DNA of 35,619 bases from RPQJ01 sp031404015 (GTDB taxonomy: Bacteria > Pseudomonadota > Gammaproteobacteria > Steroidobacterales > Steroidobacteraceae), in the NCBI GenBank assembly GCA_031404015.1, contig JANNGT010000326.1, positions 1 to 35,619 on the forward strand, read 5' to 3'. Under the pieces are notes generated by a model, which did no database searches, was not told the DNA's origin, and was given only the letters and a program-made list of their open reading frames with translations. Made by a program: the position numbers and the translations under genes. Shown piece after piece: positions 1 to 8,055 of this stretch; within the stretch, counting starts at the first letter, position 1; every line of letters begins with the position of its first letter.

Positions 1-345
1 CCGCCGCTGGTGCCGGAGAAGCCGATCAGCCCGAACATACCGCTGGTCATGGCGCTCGGAGTGTTGCTGTCGCTCGCCGCGGCGCTGGGTCTCGCGATGT
101 TCCTGGACCAGACTGATGACAGCGTCCGCAGCCGTCTCGACCTGTCGCAGTTGCTGACCGTGCCGCCGCTGGCGGTGGTGCCCTGGATCGAGACCGACGA
201 CGACCGCAACGCACAGCGCAGCGGCAGGCGGACCTGGCTGGCCTCCTCGCTCGGCGGGCTGGTCGCGCTGTTGCTGCTGGTGCATTTCATGTGGCGCCCA
301 CTGGACGTGGTGTGGCAGGTCCTGCTGCGTCGGCTGGGCATCTGA
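1..345 (+). CDS. GumC/Wzz-like polysaccharide chain-length determinant, C-terminal part only
   Basis: The reading frame is open from the first base, so the gene is cut by the window edge and only about 114 C-terminal residues are present. It begins in the proline-rich stretch that precedes the second membrane segment of Wzz/GumC proteins (EKPISPN), continues with a hydrophobic helix, a short cytoplasmic segment containing PPLAVVPW, a further hydrophobic helix, and ends with the pattern RPLDVVWQVLLRRLG. The complete homologue at 20494-22131 shows the same order and near-identical landmarks, which supports the assignment. Such proteins sit in the inner membrane and control polymer length and export together with a BY-kinase. 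It is followed after 19 bases by a kinase-like gene and then by an AAA ATPase, the same order as in the second cassette. The family is well supported; the symbol is left open because most of the protein is missing. Confidence 0.85.
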   Translation, partial: PPLVPEKPISPNIPLVMALGVLLSLAAALGLAMFLDQTDDSVRSRLDLSQLLTVPPLAVVPWIETDDDRNAQRSGRRTWLASSLGGLVALLLLVHFMWRPLDVVWQVLLRRLGI

Positions 346-364
346 GGCCAAGGGGGGAAGTCAC

Positions 365-1225
365 GTGACTGGCATCGACAAGATCCGCAAGGCACTCGAG
401 CTGAAGCGCACCGGGACGCTGCCGGGTTATGCGCCCGACTCCAGCGCAGACAGCATGATCGCGACCCAGCGTGTCGGCGCGGCACCCGAGCGGCACGAGG
501 CCGTCCGCGAGCCGCCGCGTCCGGTGCCGAAGCGCAACCCGTCTCCGCGCAGGGTACCGGTTGATGCGGCCGCGCTGCGCAATCGTCGTATCGTGCTGCC
601 CGGCGATACCAGTGCCGCAGCCGAGGCGTTCAAGATGCTGCGCACACAGGTGCTGCAGATGATGCGCAAGAACGGCTTCAGCTCGCTCGCCATCGTGAGC
701 CCGACGGCCGCTGACGGACGCACCGTCACCGCCATCAATCTCGCCGCCAGCATCGCCGACGACGCCGACCACACCGCGCTGCTCGTGGACCTCGACCTGC
801 GGCGTCCGGGCGTGCACGAACTGTTCGGTTTTCCCGTCGAACGAGGGGTCGACGCCTGCCTCGTCGACAGCGCCCTGGACGTTGCCGAATTGCTGGTGCG
901 ACCCGACGGCTTCCACAAGCTGGTGCTCTTGCCGGCTGCGCGTCCGGTCGCGGGCTCGTCGGAACTGCTCGCCGCCGAGTCCACGCGCCGGGTCACGCGC
1001 GAGATCAACGCCCGTTACACCAACCGCATCGTGCTTTACGATCTGCCGCCGCTGCTCGAGACGGCCGACGGCCTGTCGTTCCTGCGCTGCGTCGATGCCG
1101 CGCTGCTGGTCGTGCGCGTGGGCGCGACACGCCGCGAGGACGTCGTGCGCGCGCTGCACATGATGCGCGACACTCCGGTCGTCGGCACGGTGCTAAACGG
1201 CTCGCGCATGCCACGCGGCGGATGA
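365..1225 (+). CDS. CpsD/Wzc-type BY-kinase homologue with degenerate Walker A (possible pseudokinase)
   Basis: A 286-residue cytoplasmic P-loop protein related to the tyrosine autokinases that partner Wzz/GumC proteins. The GTG start gives the family-like N-terminus MTGIDKIRKALE. Residues about 105-120 align with the Walker A region of the paralogue at 22159-23028, but the invariant lysine is arginine here (DGRT, R119, codon CGC at 719-721, against EGKT in the paralogue). The Walker A' motif LLVDLDLRRP (about 139-148) and a Walker B-like LYDLPP are kept. There is no tyrosine-rich tail at the C-terminus, which ends NGSRMPRGG. A lysine-to-arginine change at this site usually cripples ATP hydrolysis in P-loop enzymes, so this copy may be regulatory or inactive; that is inference. 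It lies between the chain-length protein and the AAA ATPase, probably in one operon. Confidence 0.85.
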   Translation: MTGIDKIRKALELKRTGTLPGYAPDSSADSMIATQRVGAAPERHEAVREPPRPVPKRNPSPRRVPVDAAALRNRRIVLPGDTSAAAEAFKMLRTQVLQMMRKNGFSSLAIVSPTAADGRTVTAINLAASIADDADHTALLVDLDLRRPGVHELFGFPVERGVDACLVDSALDVAELLVRPDGFHKLVLLPAARPVAGSSELLAAESTRRVTREINARYTNRIVLYDLPPLLETADGLSFLRCVDAALLVVRVGATRREDVVRALHMMRDTPVVGTVLNGSRMPRGG

Positions 1226-1244
1226 CTCTGGCGGACCCCGCATC

Positions 1245-2102
1245 ATGTATGAGCAGTTCTTCGGCTTGCGCGAGCGTCCGTTTTCGCTGTCCCCGGACCC
1301 GCGGTTCCTGCTGCTGACGGAGCGGCACCAGGCCGCCGTTACGATGCTCGACTACGGCCTGGCGAGCGAGGCGGCGATCAGCGTGCTGACAGGCGAAGTC
1401 GGCAGCGGCAAGACCACGCTCACGCGCCACCTCGTGCAACGCCTGGGGCCGGACGTGACCGTCGGCCTGATCAACCAGACCCACCGCAATTCCGGACGAC
1501 TGCTGCTCTGGGCCGCGCTCGCGCTCGGCATCGAGGTGCGCGGCAGCAGCGCCACCGCCAGCTACAAGGCGTTCGCGCGGTTCATCGGCGAGCAGCGCCG
1601 CCAGGGTCGGCGCGTGCTGCTCGTCGTCGACGAAGCGCAGAACCTCGGCCCGACGCGGCTCGAGGAACTGCGCATTCTCTCGAACGTGAACGACGACGGC
1701 GGCACCGATCTGCAATTGCTGCTGGTCGGACAGCCGGAGCTGCGCGCGACGATGGCGCGACCGAAACTCCGCCAGCTGGCGCAGCGGGTGGCCGTGGAAT
1801 GCAATCTATCCGGCCTGACGCGCGACGAGACGCACGAGTACGTCCGTCATCGGCTGACGTTCGCAGGCGGTTCGGGCGACCTGTTCAGTCCTGGCGCGGT
1901 GGACCTCGCGCACATGCACAGCGGTGGCATCCCGCGCCTGGTGAACCAGCTCTGCGACCGGGCGCTGGTCTATGCGTTCGCCGACCAGCAACCGAGCGTC
2001 GGCAGTGGCCATATGGATCAGGTCGTGCGCGACCGGCTCGACGGTGGCATCTTCCCCGACGCGGTGGCACCGGAACGGCGTCCGCGCCGTCGGACGGGTT
2101 GA
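1245..2102 (+). CDS. ExeA-like AAA ATPase of exosortase/exopolysaccharide loci
   Basis: A 285-residue ATPase whose N-terminus MYEQFFGLRERPFSLSPDP is typical of the ExeA/GspA-like ATPases found beside exosortase loci (the 'putative secretion ATPase, PEP-CTERM locus' type). Walker A is GEVGSGKT (50-57), Walker B is LLVVDEAQNL (about 125-134), and a late segment reading GIPRLVNQLCDRAL is characteristic of the family. Its function is thought to be energising or regulating assembly of the export apparatus, but no reaction has been firmly assigned. The paralogue at 23057-23950 is closely similar, with motifs at the same residue numbers. The ATG at 1245 matches the conserved family start and lies 19 bases after the kinase-like gene. 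The next gene begins three bases after the stop. Confidence 0.88.
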   Translation: MYEQFFGLRERPFSLSPDPRFLLLTERHQAAVTMLDYGLASEAAISVLTGEVGSGKTTLTRHLVQRLGPDVTVGLINQTHRNSGRLLLWAALALGIEVRGSSATASYKAFARFIGEQRRQGRRVLLVVDEAQNLGPTRLEELRILSNVNDDGGTDLQLLLVGQPELRATMARPKLRQLAQRVAVECNLSGLTRDETHEYVRHRLTFAGGSGDLFSPGAVDLAHMHSGGIPRLVNQLCDRALVYAFADQQPSVGSGHMDQVVRDRLDGGIFPDAVAPERRPRRRTG

Positions 2103-2105
2103 CGA

Positions 2106-3167
2106 ATGCCTTCGCCCACGGCCGTACTGGCTTCGACGACGCGGGTCGCCTCCACGGCGATCATGTGCGTCCTGATGGTTGGCATGGGCCCGGCGTTCGC
2201 GGCAGCGACGCCGGCCACACTGGCCGTGATCGTCAACAGCGCCGACCCGCTCAGTCGCGCGATCGGCGACTACTATGTGCAACGCCGCGGCATCCCGCGG
2301 AGCAACGTGGTGACGGTCGAGTTCGCGCCGGATCGGGACACCCTGCCGCTCGCTGAATTCGCGCGGCTCAAGGCACAGATCGACCGCGCCACCCCGGCCA
2401 ATGTTCAGTTCTATGCGCTCACGTGGGTACGGCCCTTTCGCATCGACTGCATGTCGATCACCAGCGCGATGGCTTTCGGTTTCGATCCCGAATTCTGCGC
2501 GACGGGTTGCAAGCGCACACGCTTGTCGCCCTATTTTTCGTCGGAGAGCGCGCAACCCAGGCATGACCTGCACGTGCGGCCGACGATGAGCATCGCGGCC
2601 ACGTCGCTCGAGCGGGCCCGCGAACTGATCGATCGCGGCATCGCCGCTGACGGCAGCCAGCCGCGGGGCACGGCGTACCTCGTGCGCACCGGCGACACTG
2701 CGCGTGACGTCCGTGCGCAGGGTTACCCTGCGGCGAGCGAGATGGCCGGCGATCGCGTCACCGTAAGCATCGAAGAATCACGCGGCGTCACCGACCGCAA
2801 GGACGTCATGTTCTACTTCACCGGCGCGGTGGACGTGCCGGGTATCGCGAGCAACGAATACCTGCCGGGCGCCGTGGCCGACCACCTGACCTCGACCGGT
2901 GGCGTGCTCGTCGGCGGCACGCAGATGAGCAGCCTGCGCTGGCTCGAGGCCGGTGCGACAGGCAGCTACGGTACGGTCGTGGAGCCCTGCAACCTCACGG
3001 CCAAGTTTCCGCACCCCGGCCTGATGATGCGGCACTACACGCGCGGCGAAACATTGGTCGAGGCGTACTGGAAAAGCGTCGCCATGCCCGGGCAAGGCCT
3101 TTTCATCGGCGAACCGCTCGCGCGGCCGTACGCCAGGCCTGCGGTGACCGGGACGGTTTTGCGGTGA
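2106..3167 (+). CDS. TIGR03790-like exosortase-associated protein, secreted, function unknown
   Basis: A 353-residue protein with a hydrophobic N-terminal stretch (about 13-33, ending AFAAA) that looks like a cleavable signal peptide. The early segment LAVIVNSADPLS...GDYYVQRRGIPRSNVV matches my recollection of the TIGR03790 family, in which a motif of the form 'YY..R.IP..n' opens the domain; that family is known only from exosortase-bearing genomes and has no assigned activity. The following QFYALTWVRPFRIDCMSITSA region also fits. The body has several cysteines (near 115 and 134-138, and one near 297). No sorting tail is visible: the protein ends PAVTGTVLR. It is embedded between the AAA ATPase gene (three bases upstream) and a glycosyltransferase whose GTG start overlaps its stop codon, so it is very probably co-transcribed with polysaccharide genes. 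A profile search with TIGR03790 would settle the family. Confidence 0.75.
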   Translation: MPSPTAVLASTTRVASTAIMCVLMVGMGPAFAAATPATLAVIVNSADPLSRAIGDYYVQRRGIPRSNVVTVEFAPDRDTLPLAEFARLKAQIDRATPANVQFYALTWVRPFRIDCMSITSAMAFGFDPEFCATGCKRTRLSPYFSSESAQPRHDLHVRPTMSIAATSLERARELIDRGIAADGSQPRGTAYLVRTGDTARDVRAQGYPAASEMAGDRVTVSIEESRGVTDRKDVMFYFTGAVDVPGIASNEYLPGAVADHLTSTGGVLVGGTQMSSLRWLEAGATGSYGTVVEPCNLTAKFPHPGLMMRHYTRGETLVEAYWKSVAMPGQGLFIGEPLARPYARPAVTGTVLR

Positions 3168-4513
3168 ATACAGTCACCCGCTTCGACCTGGCGCGTCGCC
3201 GCGGCGATCCGCGGCGCAGCGTGGCCGATGCAGCCCCGACAATCCCGACGGTGGCGCAAGCCCGTGCGACGGTGCCGCCGGAGTTCATCGCCCTGGGGCG
3301 TCGCGTCATCTTCGTCAATCGCTTTTTCGACCCCGACATTTCCGCGACCAGCCAGGTGCTCACCGATCTGGCGCGACGGCTTGCCGAGCAGGGCGTCGAC
3401 GTGCACGTCGTCTGCTCCCGACTACTCTACGAAGGGACTGCGCCGGCGCTGCCGGCGTACGAGGAGCTGCAACGCGTCAAGGTGCACCGCATCTGGACCA
3501 CGCGGTACGGTCGCGCATTCCTGCCGGGGCGGGCACTGGACTATGCGAGCTTCTATCCCGCCGCGATGCTGCAGCTGCGCAAGCTGGTTCGCAGCGGGGA
3601 CATCGTCGTCGCCAAGACGGATCCGCCGCTGCTTTCCGTGGCCATCGCGCCGCTCGTGCGCCGGCGCGGCGCGAACCTCGTCAACTGGTTGCAGGACGTC
3701 TTTCCGGAAGTGGCAGGAGGCCTGCGGTCGGGGTGGCTGTCGACCCTGCTGCTCAAGCCGCTCATGCGCCTGCGCGACGGTTCGTTGCGTGGGGCCCGGA
3801 TGAACGTCGTGCTCGGCAGCGGCATGCACGACTACCTGCGCGACCGCAACGTGCCGGAAGCGCGGCTCCGCATCGTCGAAAACTGGGCCGTTGGCGAACC
3901 GATCCGTCCGATTCCGGTCCAGGCGAGCGCACTGCGCCGCTCGTTGGGTGTCGGCGACCGTCTCGTCGTCGGTTACTCGGGCAACCTGGGCCTGGCGCAC
4001 GATTACGAGACGATCCTGGCCGCCGCCGAACTGCTGCGCGGCGATGCCGGCATCGTCTTCCTCATGGTCGGCGGGGGTTCCGGCATGCGCAAGCTCAAGG
4101 CTGCCGCGCACGGCCGCGGCCTGGAGAACCTGCGCTTCCTGCCGTACCAGCCCCGTGAACGCCTGGCCGACAGTCTCGCCGCGGCCGACGTGCATCTCGT
4201 GACCCTGTTGCCCAGCGTCGAGAGCTACATGGTACCGAGCAAGCTGTACGGCGCGATGGCCGTGGGTCGTCCCGTGATATTCGTCGGTCAGTCAACCGGC
4301 GAGGTCGCGCGCGCGATCGCACGCGCCGGCTGCGGTTGCAACGTGCCCGCCGGCGACGGGTTGCGGCTGGCTTCCGAACTGCAGCGAATGCACGACGATC
4401 CCGCATTGCGTGCGCGGCTCGGCCTCAACGCCGCCGCGGCCTACGACGCGAACTACACCTTCGAGTCCGCGGCCGGGCGCTGGATCGACTTGCTGCAATG
4501 GGTGGTCGCTTGA
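3164..4513 (+). CDS. Glycosyltransferase family 4 (WbuB-like GT-B)
   Basis: A 449-residue GT-B glycosyltransferase. After an N-terminal extension of about 45 residues, a Rossmann strand RVIFVNRFFDPDISATSQ (47-64) opens the acceptor domain; this 'FpPd...ts..l..La..L...G' layout is common in WbuB/WcaI-type enzymes. The donor domain starts around VGYSGNLGLAHDYETIL, and the nucleotide-sugar site is represented by VESYMVPSKLYGAMAVGRPVIF, which has the VPSK form of this subgroup rather than a classical E-x7-E. It should transfer a sugar from a nucleotide donor to a lipid-linked acceptor at the inner face of the cytoplasmic membrane; the sugar cannot be told. The GTG start at 3164 overlaps the preceding stop (GTGA), suggesting translational coupling. 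Its last 61 bases overlap the convergent SGNH hydrolase gene. Confidence 0.88.
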   Translation: MNTVTRFDLARRRGDPRRSVADAAPTIPTVAQARATVPPEFIALGRRVIFVNRFFDPDISATSQVLTDLARRLAEQGVDVHVVCSRLLYEGTAPALPAYEELQRVKVHRIWTTRYGRAFLPGRALDYASFYPAAMLQLRKLVRSGDIVVAKTDPPLLSVAIAPLVRRRGANLVNWLQDVFPEVAGGLRSGWLSTLLLKPLMRLRDGSLRGARMNVVLGSGMHDYLRDRNVPEARLRIVENWAVGEPIRPIPVQASALRRSLGVGDRLVVGYSGNLGLAHDYETILAAAELLRGDAGIVFLMVGGGSGMRKLKAAAHGRGLENLRFLPYQPRERLADSLAAADVHLVTLLPSVESYMVPSKLYGAMAVGRPVIFVGQSTGEVARAIARAGCGCNVPAGDGLRLASELQRMHDDPALRARLGLNAAAAYDANYTFESAAGRWIDLLQWVVA

Positions 4514-5481
4514 CGCCGGCGTAGCGCGGCGGCCAGGACAACCAGTACCAGCAACACGCCGGAATCCGCCGCTCCGCCGCCACTACTGCCACGATTGTCT
4601 GTGCTGGCCTGCGCTGCCTTGGTGCGCGGATCGTTCGCAACGACGTCGCAGGCGATGTTTGCCACCCAGCCTGCGAGGTCGGTGGTCAGCGGAATCGCTC
4701 CGAGGCCGCCCTGGTAAATCCCGATGGCCGAACCGATCACGGGTGCGCGCCCGTAAATCGTGCAATACACCGTCGCCGCGGCGGCAAAGCGTCCGACGTC
4801 GCCCATGTGCACCGGGTCGCGGTACAGGTCATTGATGCTGGTGATGCCAGGATATTTTCCCGCGCGGAACTCCTGGTCGAGACGCAGGAACACGTCGCCG
4901 ACCGGAATCACGCGCACGTCGGCAACGCCGCGGTAGTCCTGCTGGAGCTGCCGATGCAATTCGTCGAAGTAGGCCTTGGCGAGAGTGGTGGGTTGCGTCG
5001 CGGCGGACGACACTGGCTGGCGCCAGTATTCCGCATAGTTGCCTGCCGTGTCGTCCTGGCCGGGCCAGGCGGCGTACACGTAGAAGCGAGTCTGGCTCGA
5101 AGGGCCGGCGCGGGCGAGATCGATCAGTGTATGGATCGCGGCCTTCTCGCTGCCGAGCGTCGACCCCGCGCCGCGATACGGCTGCAGCGTGACATGATCC
5201 CAAGCGGTGTCGCGGAGTGCGGTGTTCCATGGACCGCCGAGCGTGAAGGTTGGGTCGGCCGGATTGGCGACGATGTAGGTCAGGGAGCTGGCCGCCCGAA
5301 TGTGGAAACCCACGGCCAGCGGCGTGCCCGAATCGGACGCGAGCGCGCCGACACCCTCCGGCACCATGTCGTTCGTCAGGCTGTTGCCGATCGTGTAGAG
5401 CGTAGCGGCCTGGGTCGGGACGACGACCCCGACCAGACAACAGCAGAGCAGCAGCGCGCAGAAGATGCTCCGAATGGTCAT
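4453..5481 (-). CDS. Secreted SGNH/GDSL-type hydrolase with GlyGly-CTERM-like tail
   Basis: A 342-residue protein. The ATG at 5481 is chosen because a Shine-Dalgarno-like AAGGTGAG lies just upstream and because it gives a clear signal peptide (residues 1-26, ending PTQAA). The domain begins at once with LYTIGNSLT, where S34 stands at the GDSL nucleophile position, and closes with DPVHMGD (D222, H225), the catalytic Asp-His block of SGNH esterases. It may deacylate a polysaccharide or another surface ester; the substrate is unknown. The C-terminus has the three parts of a sorting tail: SSGGGAADSG (299-308), a hydrophobic run VLLVLVVLAAAL (309-320) and RRR (321-323). Unusually, 19 more residues follow, read through the end of the convergent glycosyltransferase gene. 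It lies downstream of the flippase on the same strand, with a 46-base gap. Confidence 0.82.
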   Translation of the reverse strand: MTIRSIFCALLLCCCLVGVVVPTQAATLYTIGNSLTNDMVPEGVGALASDSGTPLAVGFHIRAASSLTYIVANPADPTFTLGGPWNTALRDTAWDHVTLQPYRGAGSTLGSEKAAIHTLIDLARAGPSSQTRFYVYAAWPGQDDTAGNYAEYWRQPVSSAATQPTTLAKAYFDELHRQLQQDYRGVADVRVIPVGDVFLRLDQEFRAGKYPGITSINDLYRDPVHMGDVGRFAAAATVYCTIYGRAPVIGSAIGIYQGGLGAIPLTTDLAGWVANIACDVVANDPRTKAAQASTDNRGSSGGGAADSGVLLVLVVLAAALRRRQATTHCSKSIQRPAADSKV

Positions 5482-5527
5482 GCACTCACCTTGCCAACGA
5501 TGCATGACGCGGCAATGACGCAGCCCA

Positions 5528-6790
5528 TCAGCGTTGCCGGCCCGCGTAGACCGTGCGGGCGAGGCAGCCGGCGAGCATCGCACCCGCGAGCGCCGCGGCG
5601 CCCCAACCCAACTGCAGCAGCAGTGCGGCAACGGCCAGGTAGGCGGCAGCCCAGGCGACCTGCGCACCCACCAGCTTGCGGCGCTGGCCCGTCGCCGTGA
5701 GGACGTTCGCCTGGATGGCAAAGATCGCTGCCGGAACCGACGCCAGCGCCAGCAGCGCCAGGGCCGGCCACGCCGCCCGATACTCCGGACCGTAGATGCC
5801 CATGATCAACGGACTCGCCATGGCGACCAGCAGGCTCGAGGGCACCGCCGCCAGCAGCGCGGTGCGCAATGCGAGCTTGCGAGTCGTCTCGAAGTTGCCG
5901 TCCCCGGCGACCTGGCTGGACAGCAACGGCAAGGTCGAAAAACCGAGTATGTTCGGCAGGAAGAGCAGCGCGGCGAACCACTGGCTCGCTGCGCCAAGGT
6001 GGCCCGCCTCGGCGTATCCGCCCGGCGCGCGCACCAGCATGACGGTCGCAAGCCAGATCGCAGGTGTCCACACGACGTTCAACAGCAGGATCGGCAGGCT
6101 GACGCGTTGCAACAGGGTGAGGCTGGTTCGCGACAGCCGACCGAAGGCCTTGAGCGACGCCCCGCGCAGCTGATCGTGCACCGGCCAGCCCCGCAGGAGC
6201 ACGCCGGCCAGACCGCCGATGACGAGTCCCCACAGCGCGCCATCGATGCCGTCCCACGCTGCTCCCGCCGCCGTTGCGACGACGAGCAGGGTGCTGGCGA
6301 CGATCCCGGCGACCGCGGCCCCGCGCAATGCGCCGAGACCGGTGAGCATCCCGAGCTGCAGCGCACCGATGCAGTCGACCAGCACCAGCAGCGAGCCGAT
6401 CCGCAACGCCGCACCGAGGGCCGGTCGTGCCAGCACGGTCTCTGCCAGCCAACCGGAGAGCGCGGCGCAGACGACGGTCAGGATCGCCGCGCCGACGAAC
6501 GTGGTCCACGTGACCACCGCGAGGGCACCCTGCAGTCGTGCATGATCGTGCCGCGCCGCGGCGAATTCGCTCGACGCGGTGAGGCGCATCGCATAGGAGA
6601 CAAGCGAAGAAAGCAACGTGACCGTGCCTTGCACCGCCACGAGCCCGCCGAAGTCGTGCGCGCCGAGCAGCCGCGCCACGATCAGCATTGCCAGCAGCAT
6701 GCCGCCGCGCGATGCAACGAGTTCGGCGCCGATCCAGAACGAATCGCTGGCGAGACGCCGCCGCAGGCGCGCGGAGTCCGGCCCGTTCAG
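5528..6790 (-). CDS. Wzx-like polysaccharide flippase (MOP/MATE superfamily), probable CTG start
   Basis: An integral membrane protein of about 420 residues with roughly a dozen hydrophobic helices. The opening pattern, FWIGAELVASRGGMLLAMLIVARLLGAHDFG, is typical of oligosaccharide flippases of the polysaccharide-synthase family, which move undecaprenyl-linked repeat units across the inner membrane. Further family-like text includes FLPNILGFSTLPLLSS and PLIMGIYGPEYRAAWPALALLALASVP. Start choice is difficult: in-frame ATGs upstream (6967, 6925) lie far inside the preceding glycosyltransferase gene, the next ATG (about 6700) would remove half of the first helix, and no GTG exists between. The CTG at 6790 overlaps the upstream stop codon as CTGA and is preceded by GGGGTGAG, so it is the best candidate. 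It belongs to the minus-strand operon with the polymerase and glycosyltransferases. Confidence 0.82.
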   Translation of the reverse strand: MNGPDSARLRRRLASDSFWIGAELVASRGGMLLAMLIVARLLGAHDFGGLVAVQGTVTLLSSLVSYAMRLTASSEFAAARHDHARLQGALAVVTWTTFVGAAILTVVCAALSGWLAETVLARPALGAALRIGSLLVLVDCIGALQLGMLTGLGALRGAAVAGIVASTLLVVATAAGAAWDGIDGALWGLVIGGLAGVLLRGWPVHDQLRGASLKAFGRLSRTSLTLLQRVSLPILLLNVVWTPAIWLATVMLVRAPGGYAEAGHLGAASQWFAALLFLPNILGFSTLPLLSSQVAGDGNFETTRKLALRTALLAAVPSSLLVAMASPLIMGIYGPEYRAAWPALALLALASVPAAIFAIQANVLTATGQRRKLVGAQVAWAAAYLAVAALLLQLGWGAAALAGAMLAGCLARTVYAGRQR

Positions 6791-8055
6791 ACGCTCACCC
6801 CGCGCTGGCCCGAGGTTGGCGCAGTCCGTCGCTGACCGGCGATGACCTCGCGATACAACGCGTCGAGCCGCGCGCCGTGCACTTGTGGCGACAACTCCGC
6901 CAGCACGGCGGCCCGGCCGCGGCATCCCATCGCGTCGGCCGTCGCAGAATCCCCTAGCGCCGCGCACAGTCGATCCGCGATCTCTCCAGGATCGAGCCCG
7001 GTGACGAAGCCCGCGTGGTGCCGCCGCACGATGTCCGCGACGGCCACGCCGGAACTCAGGACGACCGGTCGTCCCGCCGCCATCGCTTCCACTGCAGCCA
7101 GGCAGAAATTCTCAGACGACGACGCGAGTGCAAACACGCCACAGTGCCTCAGCAACCAATCCTTGGCCGCTCCGGTGACAAATCCCGGCCACAGGATCGA
7201 GTCTGCGATCTGCAGGTCGCGTGCCTGGTGCTGCAAGGCGGCGACGTATTCCGGGCTGCCTTCGCCCGCGACGACGAGTGCCGCGTCCGGGAGGCGGCGG
7301 CGGACTGCGGCGAAAGCCGTGAGCAGGCGTTCCACGCCTTTCTTCGGGTCGAGTCGTCCGAGGAACAATGCCCACGGTCGTTGCGCGAGGGATTTGAATC
7401 GTTCGTCGACATGAGACCAGGGTGATCCGGTCGCCGCCGCAATCGCCGACATCGCAAGGGGGATGACGGCGCGTCGTTGCGGCAACGGCAGGCCGGCGGC
7501 TTGTTCAAGTTCCTGCGCGCTCGTGAAGAGCACAGCGCCCGCACGGCGCAGCAACGGACCCTCGATGAAACGAATCGAGTTGCGCTTCACCCAGGGCCTG
7601 CGCTGCTCGCGACCCCAGCGTTCGAGAACGCCGTGCGGTTGAACGACGAAGGGCACTCGGCGCATTGCCGCTGCCAATGCCGCCGCGCCGGGAGCGAAAT
7701 TGAACAAGCCGTGCACGTGGATTACGTCGTATCGGTCGACGTTGTCGAGCAGCCACGGCAGCATCGGCCATGACGCCGAATAGAACAGTGTCTGGCGCGG
7801 GAAGAACCACGCCGCACATGCAGGATCCTCCTGCAACCGGCCGAACGCGACGTCTGCGCGCCGGCGATCCGGTCCGTCGTCGTCGGTCGTGACCAACTCG
7901 CTCGCAACACCGGCGGTCGCGAGCGCGGCCACCGTGTTCAGCACGGCGACACTGGAGCCCCCGCGTGCCAGGCTGATCGAACCGATCGCGTGTAGAACCC
8001 GCAACGGCTGTGATGCTACGAACTCCGTGTCGTAGCCGCGCAGCATGGTGTTCAT
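6787..8055 (-). CDS. Glycosyltransferase family 4
   Basis: A 422-residue GT-B glycosyltransferase. It opens with RVLHAIGSISLARGGSSVAV (19-38), the glycine-rich acceptor-side loop of family 4 enzymes, followed by YDVIHVHGLFN and VVQPHGVLE. The donor domain carries FLGRLDPKKGVERLLTAF (231-248) and the E-x7-E element in SSSENFCLAAVEAMAAGRPVV (E315 and E323), so the active-site signature is complete. It would add one sugar to the lipid-linked repeat unit in the cytoplasm. The ATG at 8055 is supported by GAGGGAAG just upstream and by its ATGA overlap with the stop of the acetyltransferase gene; a longer open frame upstream is low-complexity arginine-rich shadow sequence. The flippase follows with another four-base overlap, indicating tight coupling. 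Confidence 0.88.
   Translation of the reverse strand: MNTMLRGYDTEFVASQPLRVLHAIGSISLARGGSSVAVLNTVAALATAGVASELVTTDDDGPDRRRADVAFGRLQEDPACAAWFFPRQTLFYSASWPMLPWLLDNVDRYDVIHVHGLFNFAPGAAALAAAMRRVPFVVQPHGVLERWGREQRRPWVKRNSIRFIEGPLLRRAGAVLFTSAQELEQAAGLPLPQRRAVIPLAMSAIAAATGSPWSHVDERFKSLAQRPWALFLGRLDPKKGVERLLTAFAAVRRRLPDAALVVAGEGSPEYVAALQHQARDLQIADSILWPGFVTGAAKDWLLRHCGVFALASSSENFCLAAVEAMAAGRPVVLSSGVAVADIVRRHHAGFVTGLDPGEIADRLCAALGDSATADAMGCRGRAAVLAELSPQVHGARLDALYREVIAGQRRTAPTSGQRGVSV

Noticed and set aside
5534..6835. Plus-strand open frame of 433 codons opposite the flippase
   Set aside because: Arginine/glutamine-rich translation without motifs; the minus strand has a clear multi-helix flippase.
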